Assembly: GCA_037178625.1 (NCBI GenBank) | Contig: CM074139.1 | Span: forward strand, 1,736,001-1,800,000 | DNA: 64,000 nucleotides | Reading direction: 5' to 3' | DNA from: Skeletonema tropicum | Taxonomy: Eukaryota > Bacillariophyta > Thalassiosirophyceae > Thalassiosirales > Thalassiosiraceae | In this document: positions 20,448-29,802 of the stretch, one piece after another | How positions within the stretch are numbered: the first letter of the stretch is position 1 | Layout of the letters: every line of letters starts with the position of its first letter | Notes under the pieces: model-generated | Seen by the model: only the letters and a program-made list of their open reading frames with translations | Told to the model about the DNA's origin: nothing | Databases searched by the model: none | Made by a program: the position numbers and the translations under genes

Positions 20448-22195
20448 AAATGGGACCCCTCTGCCATCAAGGCCGAGTTGGAGAAGGGTCGGATCTGACG
20501 CCGCAACTCGATGCCACTATGCCATACGAGGTTGGGAGACCCTTCAGGACCGGGCTGTGCGACCTTGGTCACCGAGATATCGTCATTTGAATTTATGAAT
20601 TTCCCCCATTTCTTGTCGGCTGGACATCTCTTGTGTATGTGTTCGAGGTGTCCTTTGTGTGGCCTACGAAGCCAAAATATGAGTAGTAAATGCTTGTTGA
20701 ATTGGGAGCGGTAGTTCTCAAAGAAGACTTCTTCGGCTCTACGAAAGAACGCTTTTCCGCCATCTTTGATTTCGTCTCTGAAGCCGTCACACGCATCTGG
20801 AAACTTATTGAGTACCTCCTGGTACTCTGCAAATGCTGGATCGTTTTTCCAACCGCCTTCCTCCTCCAACTGCTTGAGATCCCTGTGCATAGCATATACT
20901 CTCTCCGGATACAGACGAGCCACGTGGCCGAAGCTATCCTTGCCAAACTTTGAATCATGGTGCATCATGAAAGCAAAATGTCTTTCAAAGAATGACTTGC
21001 CAAATGCCAGAATCCAGAGACCTTGGGCATAGAGGGTCGGAGGAATGTCACTTTGCTCGGTGTTGTCTCCATCCAGGAGAATGTCGTATCCATCCTGTGA
21101 TGGCCTGGTATTCATATGCCCAAGAAGAGATTCTGCGTACGATGCGAGAAGTGAGCTCTTTTGTTTGAGTGTACTTTGTTTAACTGCCTTGCTCTCTTCC
21201 GCCGAGACGATGTTGATGTACCCGATTCAGCTGTCTTCGCGGTGTCAGCCGTGGGAGGTCGGTTGCGTTTGGCTTTCTCCTTTTCCTTCTCTATTTGGAC
21301 TTTGACAGATTTCTCCTTTTGCTTCTTGTCTTCCAGATTACTCCGCTCTCTCAAGAACGTCTCAAGGTCAACCCCCACTTCATTAAAATCCTTATCTCCT
21401 GTGAGTGTAAAATTTCTCCTTCCCGATCCACTGTTGAGCGGGTGGTTCTTTTTATCATGAATTGTTTCTGGTTCATAATCACCTTTTGTGCAACCGATCA
21501 TGTAAATTCGCACCTTTTTCTTATCACAGTTATGCGGCGCCCGTTTTTGACGTGTATCAAATAACCCTCAAACTTGGGGTCGGTCTCTCCTCCTCCAACC
21601 ACCTGCCAAAATGGAAGGGTGTACTCCTTTTCACCCCCTTGAACAGTAAAAGCAGCTGTTATCATTTTTTCATCTACCTTCTTCATATCATCTTGACCTC
21701 TCCAGCGGCACATGATTGTGCTTATTGGTACATGCAATTGCTCATAACTACAATATTTACCGAGAAGACTATCATCTTTTAAGAAGTGAGCGATCGCTTT
21801 ACGTAGAGCGGAATGACTGCTATTGTTGAATTGAATGCCACTCATAATACACACCCCACACCGCCCTAAAATAAATAATGCCAACTGCTTTGAAAATAAT
21901 AGATTATGAGGGCGGATACGGCACGGACGCCCCCTTCCGTATGTTGACAACAGAGGACAAAACCCCCCACGTCTCTATCTGGGCCAAAGGACACCTACGA
22001 ACACATACACAAGAGATGTCCAGCCGACAAGAAATGGGGGAAATTCATAAATTCAAATGACGATATCTCGGTGACCAAGGTCGCACAGCCCGGTCCTGAA
22101 GGGTCTCCCAACCTCGTATGGCATAGTGGCATCGAGTTGCGGCGTCAGATCCGACCCTTCTCCAACTCGGCCTTGATGGCAGAGGGGTCCCATTT
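20448..22195 (-). mobile_element. Element A, copy 1 (1.75 kb, about 210-bp terminal inverted repeats)
   Basis: Ends are AAATGGGACCCCTCTGCC and its complement, with inverted repeats of about 210 bp. ACT flanks both sides (20445-20447 and 22196-22198), a 3-bp target duplication. Inside, on the minus strand, are the same reading frames as in copy 2. A single-base deletion near 21527 splits the first frame (21950-21498 and 21513-21112), and another near 20654 lets the second frame (21115-20426) run through the terminal repeat. Confidence 0.85.
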
Positions 22196-22402
22196 ACTAC
22201 AGAGTAATTAACAATTGTCGTTTTTCGAAAATTCAAAAATAATAAGCGAAAATAAGGCCAAAAAAATATTTTTCGCTTAACTCTAAACTCACTTCATCAT
22301 CCGATACAACTCAATGGCGTTATGGCCGTAGGTGCCTACTATACGCCGCCCCCTGCACCGCTAGCGACAGCAACCACCTCGGCACTATCATAGGCAGCTG
22401 CC

Positions 22403-24034
22403 ATGGTAAAAGAGAAGCCGGGGGGGGCGCCTAAGCCTTCCAATAAGAGGAAAACCACGTCTGAAAAGGCGGCGAAGCCATCAAATAATAATAAATCGGC
22501 TGCGAAGCTGGATGCCAACGAACGTGTCGATCGAGAAGAGCCCAATAGAAAGAAGCGTCGCAAGGGCTCACATACTCAGCAATCGCAATTGGCTGCATTA
22601 GACGATGCGGCACTGTCTCCCGGTGAACGGGCGGATTATTTACAAACAATATGCGTTTCACGTGAGCATCAATCATCCCGATCAAAAGCAGGCAGTGCTC
22701 CTCATCCGAGCAAGGGAGGCTCTGCTGGGTACCCTGTGCCTTTGCGGGAAATCTTAGTGGATCTTTACAAAGATAAAAAACATGTCCCCCCGACTATGAA
22801 GCGCTCCATTCAGCGGTGGATAAAGGATGGGGTCGAACCAAAGAGACAGACCGGTAACAAACCGAAGACTGTCATGACGGGGGAACATCTATTTCTGTTA
22901 GCCTTTTTCAAATTGATTTGGCCGGAGGCAACTCGGGAGGAGTGTGCTGTGTTTGTGGCACAGTACTCCGCGGAGGGGAGAGTACTAACAAATACAGAGA
23001 TAACCAGAGGCTACCAACGTCTTGATTTGACAGTAAAGAAGGGGAGCACAACTGCGTATCAGGCATTCACGCCAAAGAATACGTTCCTCCACTATTGCTT
23101 CTGGAACTACAATTTCCCAGGGGGGATAAAGGATGTGCCGATGGAACGGTTGATGGATGGAGATGAAATGGCGTTCCATCTTGGTGACGCATCACAAGGT
23201 TATGGACACGCAGTCAGAGGTCTCCGTGTACGTAAGGCTGGCAACTACTCACGCGGTAAACAGAAGGTCGTTGTGATCATGTTCATAGAGCCTGGAGATC
23301 CCTCCCTCCCTCCACATGTACGGGGTTCAAAAGAGAATCCTCGGATTTGGTACAGAGTCTCCACGGATAGTGGGACGACAATTGAAGGATACAAATCCTT
23401 TCTGGAAGATGAAGTGTTTCCGCGTTTCAAGGACGACGAGCCAGAACGGACCCTGATGCATGATAATCTTTCGTCCCACAAAGCAAGCGAAATTTATGAT
23501 GCCATCTATGGTGCTGGTCATAGAGTTATTTGCCGCCCGCCTTATCGGCCATACGAAGCACCGATTGAGTGGGTCTTCAATCAGCTAGCATGTGCTGTCC
23601 GGAAGAGATGGAAAGAGATTAAAAACGAGAGTGATTTGATTAATACGATTATCAGTATAATTGAAAGCAGAGATGGCCTGGGTGGGTTCTATGCGCTGTT
23701 TCAGATGTGCGGATATAAGAATAGGATGAACAACGAGGGCAACAATGGGGAGGGCGCCACAAACTCATGTCCGTCGCCGACTCTGCGTATAGATGACGAA
23801 TTTGTGATAGAGGACGACGACTCTCCTCGCTACGATGCCGAGCAGTTAGCGGACAAGTTGTCTCACGAATTGGCCAAGTTGTCTCGTTGTCTCACGAATT
23901 GGCGAGACCATGGCACAGGAGCAAAAGTGCCTTTCTCATTCAATTGGGAGTGTCTTGGCTTTTTATGTGGAGTTTGTTTCAATTCAGTGCCCAGGGGATG
24001 TTCCTTCCTTCATGGTCCGCTTGAGAAAGCGTGA
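22403..24034 (+). CDS. DDE transposase of element B (Tc1/mariner-IS630-like, DD34E)
   Basis: 543 residues in one exon. The N-terminus is basic, low-complexity and nuclear-localisation-like (residues 1-55). Two helix-turn-helix-like regions follow (about 112-150 and 194-225). The catalytic triad candidates are D254 (MDGDEMAF), D354 (LMHDNLSSHK) and E389 (PYRPYEAPIEWVFNQL), with 34 residues between the second and third, as in Tc1-type enzymes; the P-Y-x-P-x-x-x-P-I-E-x-x-F block is typical of the DDE_3 fold. It would cut and rejoin element ends in the nucleus. The first 46 codons lie in the inverted repeat and are identical in the convergent gene. A 50-bp 3' overlap with that gene, and a short repeat at 23855-23910, make the last 50 codons less certain. 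Confidence 0.85.
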   Translation: MVKEKPGGAPKPSNKRKTTSEKAAKPSNNNKSAAKLDANERVDREEPNRKKRRKGSHTQQSQLAALDDAALSPGERADYLQTICVSREHQSSRSKAGSAPHPSKGGSAGYPVPLREILVDLYKDKKHVPPTMKRSIQRWIKDGVEPKRQTGNKPKTVMTGEHLFLLAFFKLIWPEATREECAVFVAQYSAEGRVLTNTEITRGYQRLDLTVKKGSTTAYQAFTPKNTFLHYCFWNYNFPGGIKDVPMERLMDGDEMAFHLGDASQGYGHAVRGLRVRKAGNYSRGKQKVVVIMFIEPGDPSLPPHVRGSKENPRIWYRVSTDSGTTIEGYKSFLEDEVFPRFKDDEPERTLMHDNLSSHKASEIYDAIYGAGHRVICRPPYRPYEAPIEWVFNQLACAVRKRWKEIKNESDLINTIISIIESRDGLGGFYALFQMCGYKNRMNNEGNNGEGATNSCPSPTLRIDDEFVIEDDDSPRYDAEQLADKLSHELAKLSRCLTNWRDHGTGAKVPFSFNWECLGFLCGVCFNSVPRGCSFLHGPLEKA

Positions 24035-26268
24035 GTAAGATGGACGGTGGAGCCTATTATTGTAGTATCGATTGTCAGCTCCTGCTCTCTGAAGTTCGCT
24101 GATGTGGGTTTTGTCGCGCAAAACTGAAGTGGGTTCACCCATTTGTTGTGAAATGGAATGTCGCTGATCATCAGTAATTTGGGCTCTGGATACGTACGCT
24201 GCCCCAGCTCCTGCAATGTTATTCGTTGTCTCTTCGATATTGTTTGCCCGTAAATCACGTTGTCCGTTCAGTAAGGAGTTAGACAACAAAGAGACAAATG
24301 ATTCAACATTATCAGAAACAGTTCCAGGGGCAGTATTCTCTTCCAATCCACGGGCACGTGACTGAGCTGCGCGAGATATAGCCTCAAAATCTTTATATTC
24401 GCATGGCCCAACTTGGCATACACAATTGCAAATTTCGCACTTATCCATGTTTGAACCCTTGCAAAGAGGACATTTACTACCTTTCAAAAAGAGACAAGGG
24501 CATTTATATGTCGTAGGTTCCTCTCTGAGACGAGGTTTGTTAGCTGGTTTCCGCTGTGCCACGGGCTTCTTCTTGAACTTCCTCATCTTAGCTTGATACT
24601 CCTTACGTCTCTCCTTGTTTGCATTGGCCATGTCTTCGTCTGTCTTCAACTTTTGGAGGTACTTGTGACCGCAGCATGGGCATTTATGATCCGCCACTTT
24701 TGTAGGAGAGAATTTAAAGCTAGGGACATTCTTCCCCTGCAGGTACTTTTTGGCTTTCTTCTGTTGTTGAGCCTTTTTGGCAGTTGCCGTAGACTTGGTG
24801 CACTTTGCATCTTGAGCTGCCTTCTTGTAGCAATCCACCAACTTTTGGACTACCCTCCTCATTGCAAGGGGCTGTGTAAAGCAGAAGCGAAAAGAAATGT
24901 TAGATGGTCGAATACAACACATACACAAAATCACACACTACGACGTACCATTCCTCTAAACGGCAATCTAGGAGGCAAACTGCGATCACAGAGGTCACAA
25001 GTTTCATCCTCACATAGTTCAGTGTGAAAGATGCAACCCAACTTGCATGCAAGCTCTGAAAATGGGCCCCCAACATTTGCTTTGATTTTCTTTTTCCCAT
25101 CCAGCATTGCGTACAACCCCTGCCATGTCTCAAACACAATTTCCCACCATGCTGGATTAACCCATCCGTCAAACATTTGGGGGTAATCCTTAGGATCTAT
25201 CGACTGATTTTCCCCGTCTGGGTTGGGATGATCACGCAGAAGCCGACAAACAACATCTCCAACTATTTTCTTCTTATCTTCTGCTTGCAACTCAATGCCA
25301 TCCACCGTGAATTTCCTTCGGGCGAATGCGGCGGCAGCATCTTCAATAGATGTTGTTGCTCCAGCTGCTGCTGCTGCTGCTGTTTCTGTTGTCGCTGTTG
25401 CTCCCATCCTTTCCGCTGCTGCTGTCCCATTGCCTACCCTAGCAGCCTTATTTTTCGTTGTCGTTGCCGTCAATGCTCCCCCGCCTTTATTATTACCATC
25501 ATCATCATCATCACCATGGTCATCATCGTCATTGTCATCATCGTCATTGTCATCATCACTTGTATCGTCATTGTTAGAGTCCATAGAGCTGCAAGATCCT
25601 TCTTCGCTATTGCTGCGACTACCATCGTATGGCATTAGATCGTCATTGACACAATTCCACTTCTTTCGACTGGGTTGCTTGCCCCCACCATCATCATCAC
25701 TAGAAGTATCATCGTCCGACAGGTAATCATCCCTACCCCTCTTCTTAGCAGGTTGTTTTCGATCGTCTTCGTCACTACTACTATCGGCCCTACTATGATA
25801 CGCCGAAGCTTGCACATACGTTTCCGGTTGATTCGTCCCCATCTCACCTTCCTTCGATGACAAACATCGACGCCATTCTTTGTAATGATTGCAGTGTTCA
25901 TGGCATCTCAACCAATGAAAATGTTTAGAATCTGCTGACGATAATAATGATTTATCAATACCAAGAACTTCCAAGGGCGTTTTATTTGTTGTGATTTTCA
26001 AAGCTTCGATGTAACAACCCAAGTGCATCGTGTTATTGCATGCAACAGCACCATAGCAATACATGAGGGGGCCCCTAAGTTGCTCTACGCAACCCCCTTC
26101 GATTTTTTCGCCCCATACGCAGGGGGGATCTTCTTCTCGATCGACACGTTCGTTGGCATCCAGCTTCGCAGCCGATTTATTATTATTTGATGGCTTCGCC
26201 GCCTTTTCAGACGTGGTTTTCCTCTTATTGGAAGGCTTAGGCGCCCCCCCCGGCTTCTCTTTTACCAT
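23984..26268 (-). CDS. Element B Cys-rich (zinc-binding) accessory protein, two exons
   Basis: Exon 1 is 26268-24949 and exon 2 is 24871-23984; the 77-bp intron has GTACGT and ACACAG borders and is phase 0. The protein has 735 residues. The first 46 are identical to the transposase N-terminus. Next is a Cys/His cluster (about 49-125: CVWG, CYGAVACNN, HLGCY, RCHEHCNH) of PHD/RING-like spacing. A long Asp/Ser low-complexity region follows, then a globular stretch with WWEIVFETWQGLYAML, and CKLGCIF with CEDETCDLC. Exon 2 adds a Lys-rich region with CPCCGHKYL, then CPCLF, CPLCKGS, CEICNCVC and CEY. I infer a DNA- or protein-binding partner of the transposase. No catalytic motif is visible. Confidence 0.7.
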
Positions 26269-26825
26269 GGCAGCTGCCTATGATAGTGCCGAGGTGGTTG
26301 CTGTCGCTAGCGGTGCAGGGGGCGGCGTATAGTAGGCACCTACGGCCATAACGCCATTGAGTTGTATCGGATGATGAAGTGAGTTTAGAGTTAAGCGAAA
26401 AATATTTTTTTGGCCTTATTTTCGCTTATTATTTTTGAATTTTCGAAAAACGACAATTGTTAATTACTCTGTAGTAAATGGGACCCCTCTGCCATCAAGG
26501 CCGAGTTGGAGAAGGGTCGGATCTGACGCCGCAACTCGATGCCACTATGCCATACGAGGTTGGGAGACCCTTCAGGACCGGGCTGTGCGACCTTGGTCAC
26601 CGAGATATCGTCATTTGAATATATGAATTTCCCCCATTTCTTGTCGGCTGGACATCTCTTGTGTATGTGTTCGTAGGTGTCCTTTGGCCCAGATAGAGAC
26701 GTGGGGGGTTTTGTCCTCTGTTGTCAACATACGGAAGGGGGCGTCCGTGCCGTATCCGCCCTCATAATCTATTATTTTCAAAGCAGTTGGCATTATTTAT
26801 TTTAGGGCGGTGTGGGGTGTGTATT

Positions 26826-27560
26826 ATGAGTGGCATTCAATTCAACAATAGCAGTCATTCCGCTCTACGTAAAGCGATCGCTCACTTCTTAAAAGATGAT
26901 AGTCTTCTCGGTAAATATTGTAGTTATGAGCAATTGCATGTACCAATAAGCACAATCATGTGCCGCTGGAGAGGTCAAGATGATATGAAGAAGGTAGATG
27001 AAAAAATGATAACAGCTGCTTTTACTGTTCAAGGGGGTGAAAAGGAGTACACCCTTCCATTTTGGCAGGTGGTTGGAGGAGGAGAGACCGACCCCAAGTT
27101 TGAGGGTTATTTGATACACGTCAAAAACGGGCGCCGCATAACTGTTGATAAGAAAAAGGTGCGAATTTACATGATCGGTTGCACAAAAGGTGATTATGAA
27201 CCAGAAACAATTCATGATAAAAAGAACCACCCGCTCAACAGTGGATCGGGAAGGAGAAATTTTACACTCACAGGAGATAAGGATTTTAATGAAGTGGGGG
27301 TTGACCTTGAGACGTTCTTGAGAGAGCGGAGTAATCTGGAAGACAAGAAGCAAAAGGAGAAATCTGTCAAAGTCCAAATAGAGAAGGAAAAGGAGAAAGC
27401 CAAACGCAACCGACCTCCCACGGCTGACACCGCGAAGACAGCTGAATCGGGTACATCAACATCGTCTCGGCGGAAGAGAGCAAGGCAGTTAAACAAAGTA
27501 CACTCAAACAAAAGAGCTCACTTCTCGCATCGTACGCAGAATCTCTTCTTGGGCATATGA
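26826..27560 (+). CDS. Element A protein 1, unknown function
   Basis: 244 residues from the ATG at 26826; the frame is open upstream to 26721 without ATG. It is predicted soluble. The N-terminal half has a beta-rich look (YTLPFWQVVGGGE, YLIHVKNGRRITVDKKKVRIYMIG) and the C-terminal half is a Lys/Glu-rich coiled coil followed by a basic tail (SSRRKRARQLNK). Its stop TGA overlaps the next ATG (ATGA at 27557-27560), an arrangement unusual for a eukaryotic gene that may mark a frameshift in what was one long protein. I do not recognise the family. Confidence 0.5.
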   Translation: MSGIQFNNSSHSALRKAIAHFLKDDSLLGKYCSYEQLHVPISTIMCRWRGQDDMKKVDEKMITAAFTVQGGEKEYTLPFWQVVGGGETDPKFEGYLIHVKNGRRITVDKKKVRIYMIGCTKGDYEPETIHDKKNHPLNSGSGRRNFTLTGDKDFNEVGVDLETFLRERSNLEDKKQKEKSVKVQIEKEKEKAKRNRPPTADTAKTAESGTSTSSRRKRARQLNKVHSNKRAHFSHRTQNLFLGI

Positions 27561-28090
27561 ATACCAGGCCATCACAGGATGGATACGACATTCTCCTGGA
27601 TGGAGACAACACCGAGCAAAGTGACATTCCTCCGACCCTCTATGCCCAAGGTCTCTGGATTCTGGCATTTGGCAAGTCATTCTTTGAAAGACATTTTGCT
27701 TTCATGATGCACCATGATTCAAAGTTTGGCAAGGATAGCTTCGGCCACGTGGCTCGTCTGTATCCGGAGAGAGTATATGCTATGCACAGGGATCTCAAGC
27801 AGTTGGAGGAGGAAGGCGGTTGGAAAAACGATCCAGCATTTGCAGAGTACCAGGAGGTACTCAATAAGTTTCCAGATGCGTGTGACGGCTTCAGAGACGA
27901 AATCAAAGATGGCGGAAAAGCGTTCTTTCGTAGAGCCGAAGAAGTCTTCTTTGAGAACTACCGCTCCCAATTCAACAAGCATTTACTACTCATATTTTGG
28001 CTTCGTAGGCCACACAAAGGACACCTACGAACACATACACAAGAGATGTCCAGCCGACAAGAAATGGGGGAAATTCATAAATTCAAATGA
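27557..28090 (+). CDS. Element A protein 2, unknown function
   Basis: 177 residues, starting in the ATGA overlap with protein 1. Composition is that of a real soluble protein (YAQGLWILAFGKSFFERHF, DGFRDEIKDGGKAFFRRAEEVFFENY), mostly helical. It ends inside the terminal repeat. In copy 1 a one-base deletion puts the frame into another reading of the repeat and gives 229 residues ending SHLVWGLPC. Which end is ancestral cannot be told. It may be the C-terminal part of protein 1. Confidence 0.45.
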   Translation: MNTRPSQDGYDILLDGDNTEQSDIPPTLYAQGLWILAFGKSFFERHFAFMMHHDSKFGKDSFGHVARLYPERVYAMHRDLKQLEEEGGWKNDPAFAEYQEVLNKFPDACDGFRDEIKDGGKAFFRRAEEVFFENYRSQFNKHLLLIFWLRRPHKGHLRTHTQEMSSRQEMGEIHKFK

Positions 28091-28454
28091 CGATATCTCG
28101 GTGACCAAGGTCGCACAGCCCGGTCCTGAAGGGTCTCCCAACCTCGTATGGCATAGTGGCATCGAGTTGCGGCGTCAGATCCGACCCTTCTCCAACTCGG
28201 CCTTGATGGCAGAGGGGTCCCATTTAGTATGGGGGCTACCGTGTTAAACTTTACAAGAAACGAACATTTTTAAAAATCGAAAAAAATGGAGACTCGAGGT
28301 AAAAAGCATGCAAGTGCGCAAGGGTAAAGTTTGAGTCGGGTTTGGCTCAATTGCCCTCTTCGCTCAACTAAAACGAAGAAGTCGCTCACAGAGCAACGGC
28401 TATTTCATCATTGAGAGAGCGAGGAAGAACCATTACACTGAAACCATTGAAACT

Positions 28455-29786
28455 ATGTCCAACGCTGATCGTCAGTACGAAACAACATTAGACGTGGGAC
28501 GCCCCTCATCGTATGGCGAAAGATGGAAGTTAATCAAGATTCTTTTTCATCGGTTCGCCGACCTTCCCTCCGCAGTTGGTCAAAGGACTCAGTCGCCAGA
28601 ATTTACATGTAACGGTCATCCTTGGCGTCTCGTTATGTATCCTGGTGGTATTAGTACTCAAACAAGAGCGGGAAAGCTATCACTTTACTTGAAATATTGC
28701 TCAGGGGTGCGAACCACGGCTTCGTTTGAAGCGCGTGTGCTAGACAAATCCGAAGAGCTCCATTTTGCGATGGTGGATGCAGACCACAAATTTTCAGACG
28801 ATGAGTTGTGGGGTTGGAAGGATTTCTGTGATCGGTCTAACATCTTGGATAATTGTCTCGATGACGACGGCACCTTGGCAATCGTTGTTGCCATGAAGAC
28901 CGACTCGGCTTCTCCTTTCGTTCCAAGCAACCCCATGAGCAGTATGATTACAGGCATGTTCCTCGATGAGGAGACAGCCGACGTCTGCTGTCAAGTCAGC
29001 AGTGGTGATTGGTGATGTGCATGATATTGGAGATGAAGTAATGTCCTCGCCTGTCACATTCCATGCTCACAGCTTCATTCTCAAAGCATGTGCACCGATG
29101 CTTTCTTCTCTGTTCGACTCACATGATGTGAAGGTGAAGATTGCGACAGTATCAATCACTGGTGTCAAGCCAGCTATCTTTCGTCACTTGTTGCATTATG
29201 TGTACGGAGGTAGCGTATGTGATGAAGAGATGAAGACTCATGCCAAAGCCATCATCAATGCTGCAGTTAAGTATTCCATCGTCAATCTCAAGTTGGAGGC
29301 GGAAGCAGCATTTGTGGAATCAACTGAAATCACGATGGAGAATGCCATTGACAATCTCCTCTACGCTGATTCACGAAACTGCGCATTTCTCAAGGAAGTA
29401 GTCGTGGATTACATCATGGAGAATAGCGAAGAAGCCACCGAAAAACTATCCTTTGTCAATGTGCCTCTGGATTCATAATGAAAGATCTTCTTTTTGCGAT
29501 CAATCGGAGCAAGAAATGCAAAGTGGGTGAGCGCAATCAAGTTTTCAACAACATGAGTGTGAGCGAATTGAGGAGGAAGCTGGATGAGAAAGGATTGGTT
29601 GTGGATGGCTCACGTGAAGTCATGATTAGAGCTCTCGAAGCAAATGCTGGTGAAGATGACGACCACGCCAGCAGTGCAGCAGCAGCGGCAGCGGCAGCGA
29701 TGATTATTAGTGAGACAACAGACAACAATGTGGGAATAAGTGTTCAACCCACATCGATCATGAACAAAAACATGTATTGGATATGA
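28455..29786 (+). pseudogene. MATH-BTB-SAP copy 5, two frameshifts
   Basis: Starts with the same MSNADRQYETT opening as copy 3 and has a complete MATH-like region. A 7-base tandem duplication near 29008 stops the frame at 29015 just after ETADVCCQV. The BTB and helical regions continue in another frame to 29478, and after a further shift near 29465 the SAP-like part (MSVSELRRKLDEKGLVVDGS) runs to 29786 with an Ala-rich tail. The stop is 16 bases from that of the convergent TAF9-like gene. Each lesion could be a sequencing error, but the first coincides with the edge of the inverted duplication. Confidence 0.8.
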
Positions 29787-29802
29787 AAATAAGTACTATA
29801 TA

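Larger units (their letters stand above)
19659..22539 (-). repeat. Left arm of a 2.88-kb near-perfect inverted repeat
   Basis: Inverted copy of 26132-29014. In outward-to-inward order it holds the first 186 codons of a BTB gene, its upstream region, the element B terminus, element A, and the first 46 codons of the transposase. The only differences I found are single-base indels near 20654 and 21527 and a substitution near 22048, so the duplication is recent or has been homogenised. Confidence 0.9.
26476..28225 (+). mobile_element. Element A, copy 2
   Basis: 1750 bp, flanked by AGT (26473-26475 and 28226-28228). Terminal inverted repeats are 26476-26686 and about 28015-28225. The arrangement is a mirror image of copy 1. 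Because both copies sit at the same point in the two arms of the palindrome, element A must have inserted into element B before the inverted duplication. No DDE triad is visible in its frames, so it is probably non-autonomous. Confidence 0.85.
19642..28327. mobile_element. Element B: DNA transposon with convergent genes in an inverted duplication
   Basis: Both outer edges carry TTACCCTTGCGCACTTGCA or its complement and are flanked by AGT (19639-19641 and 28328-28330). The paralogous site at 17214-17230 shows the uninterrupted GTAAGTTTGAGTC, so AGT is a 3-bp target duplication. The element holds a DD34E transposase gene (plus strand) and a Cys-rich gene (minus strand) meeting tail to tail, and two copies of nested element A. 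Only 19 bp of the left terminus remain before the sequence turns into an inverted copy of the right side, including 0.56 kb of the BTB gene. A second full terminus (TTACCC) lies inside, at 20346. Known superfamilies with 3-bp duplications include PIF/Harbinger, CACTA and Zator; I cannot assign B to one. Confidence 0.78.
26132..29014 (+). repeat. Right arm of the 2.88-kb inverted repeat
   Basis: Inverted copy of 19659-22539, with the 3.6-kb unique core of element B between the arms. Its outer end lies inside BTB copy 5, exactly at a 7-base tandem duplication (TGATTGGTGA context, 29006-29015). Confidence 0.9.

Noticed and set aside
25295..25726. Plus-strand Ser/Ala-rich ORFs of about 150 codons
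   Set aside because: Antisense shadows of the Asp/Ser low-complexity part of the Cys-rich element B protein.
26826..28090. ATGA overlap as evidence for a bacterial-type operon or horizontal transfer
   Set aside because: It lies within a transposon present in two copies with other frame lesions; frameshift is the simpler explanation.
19659..29014. Inverted repeat dismissed as pure assembly artefact
   Set aside because: The arms differ at several bases, the centre is a unique 3.6 kb, and the edges fit known element ends and target duplications, so a real event is more likely, though long reads are still the proof.
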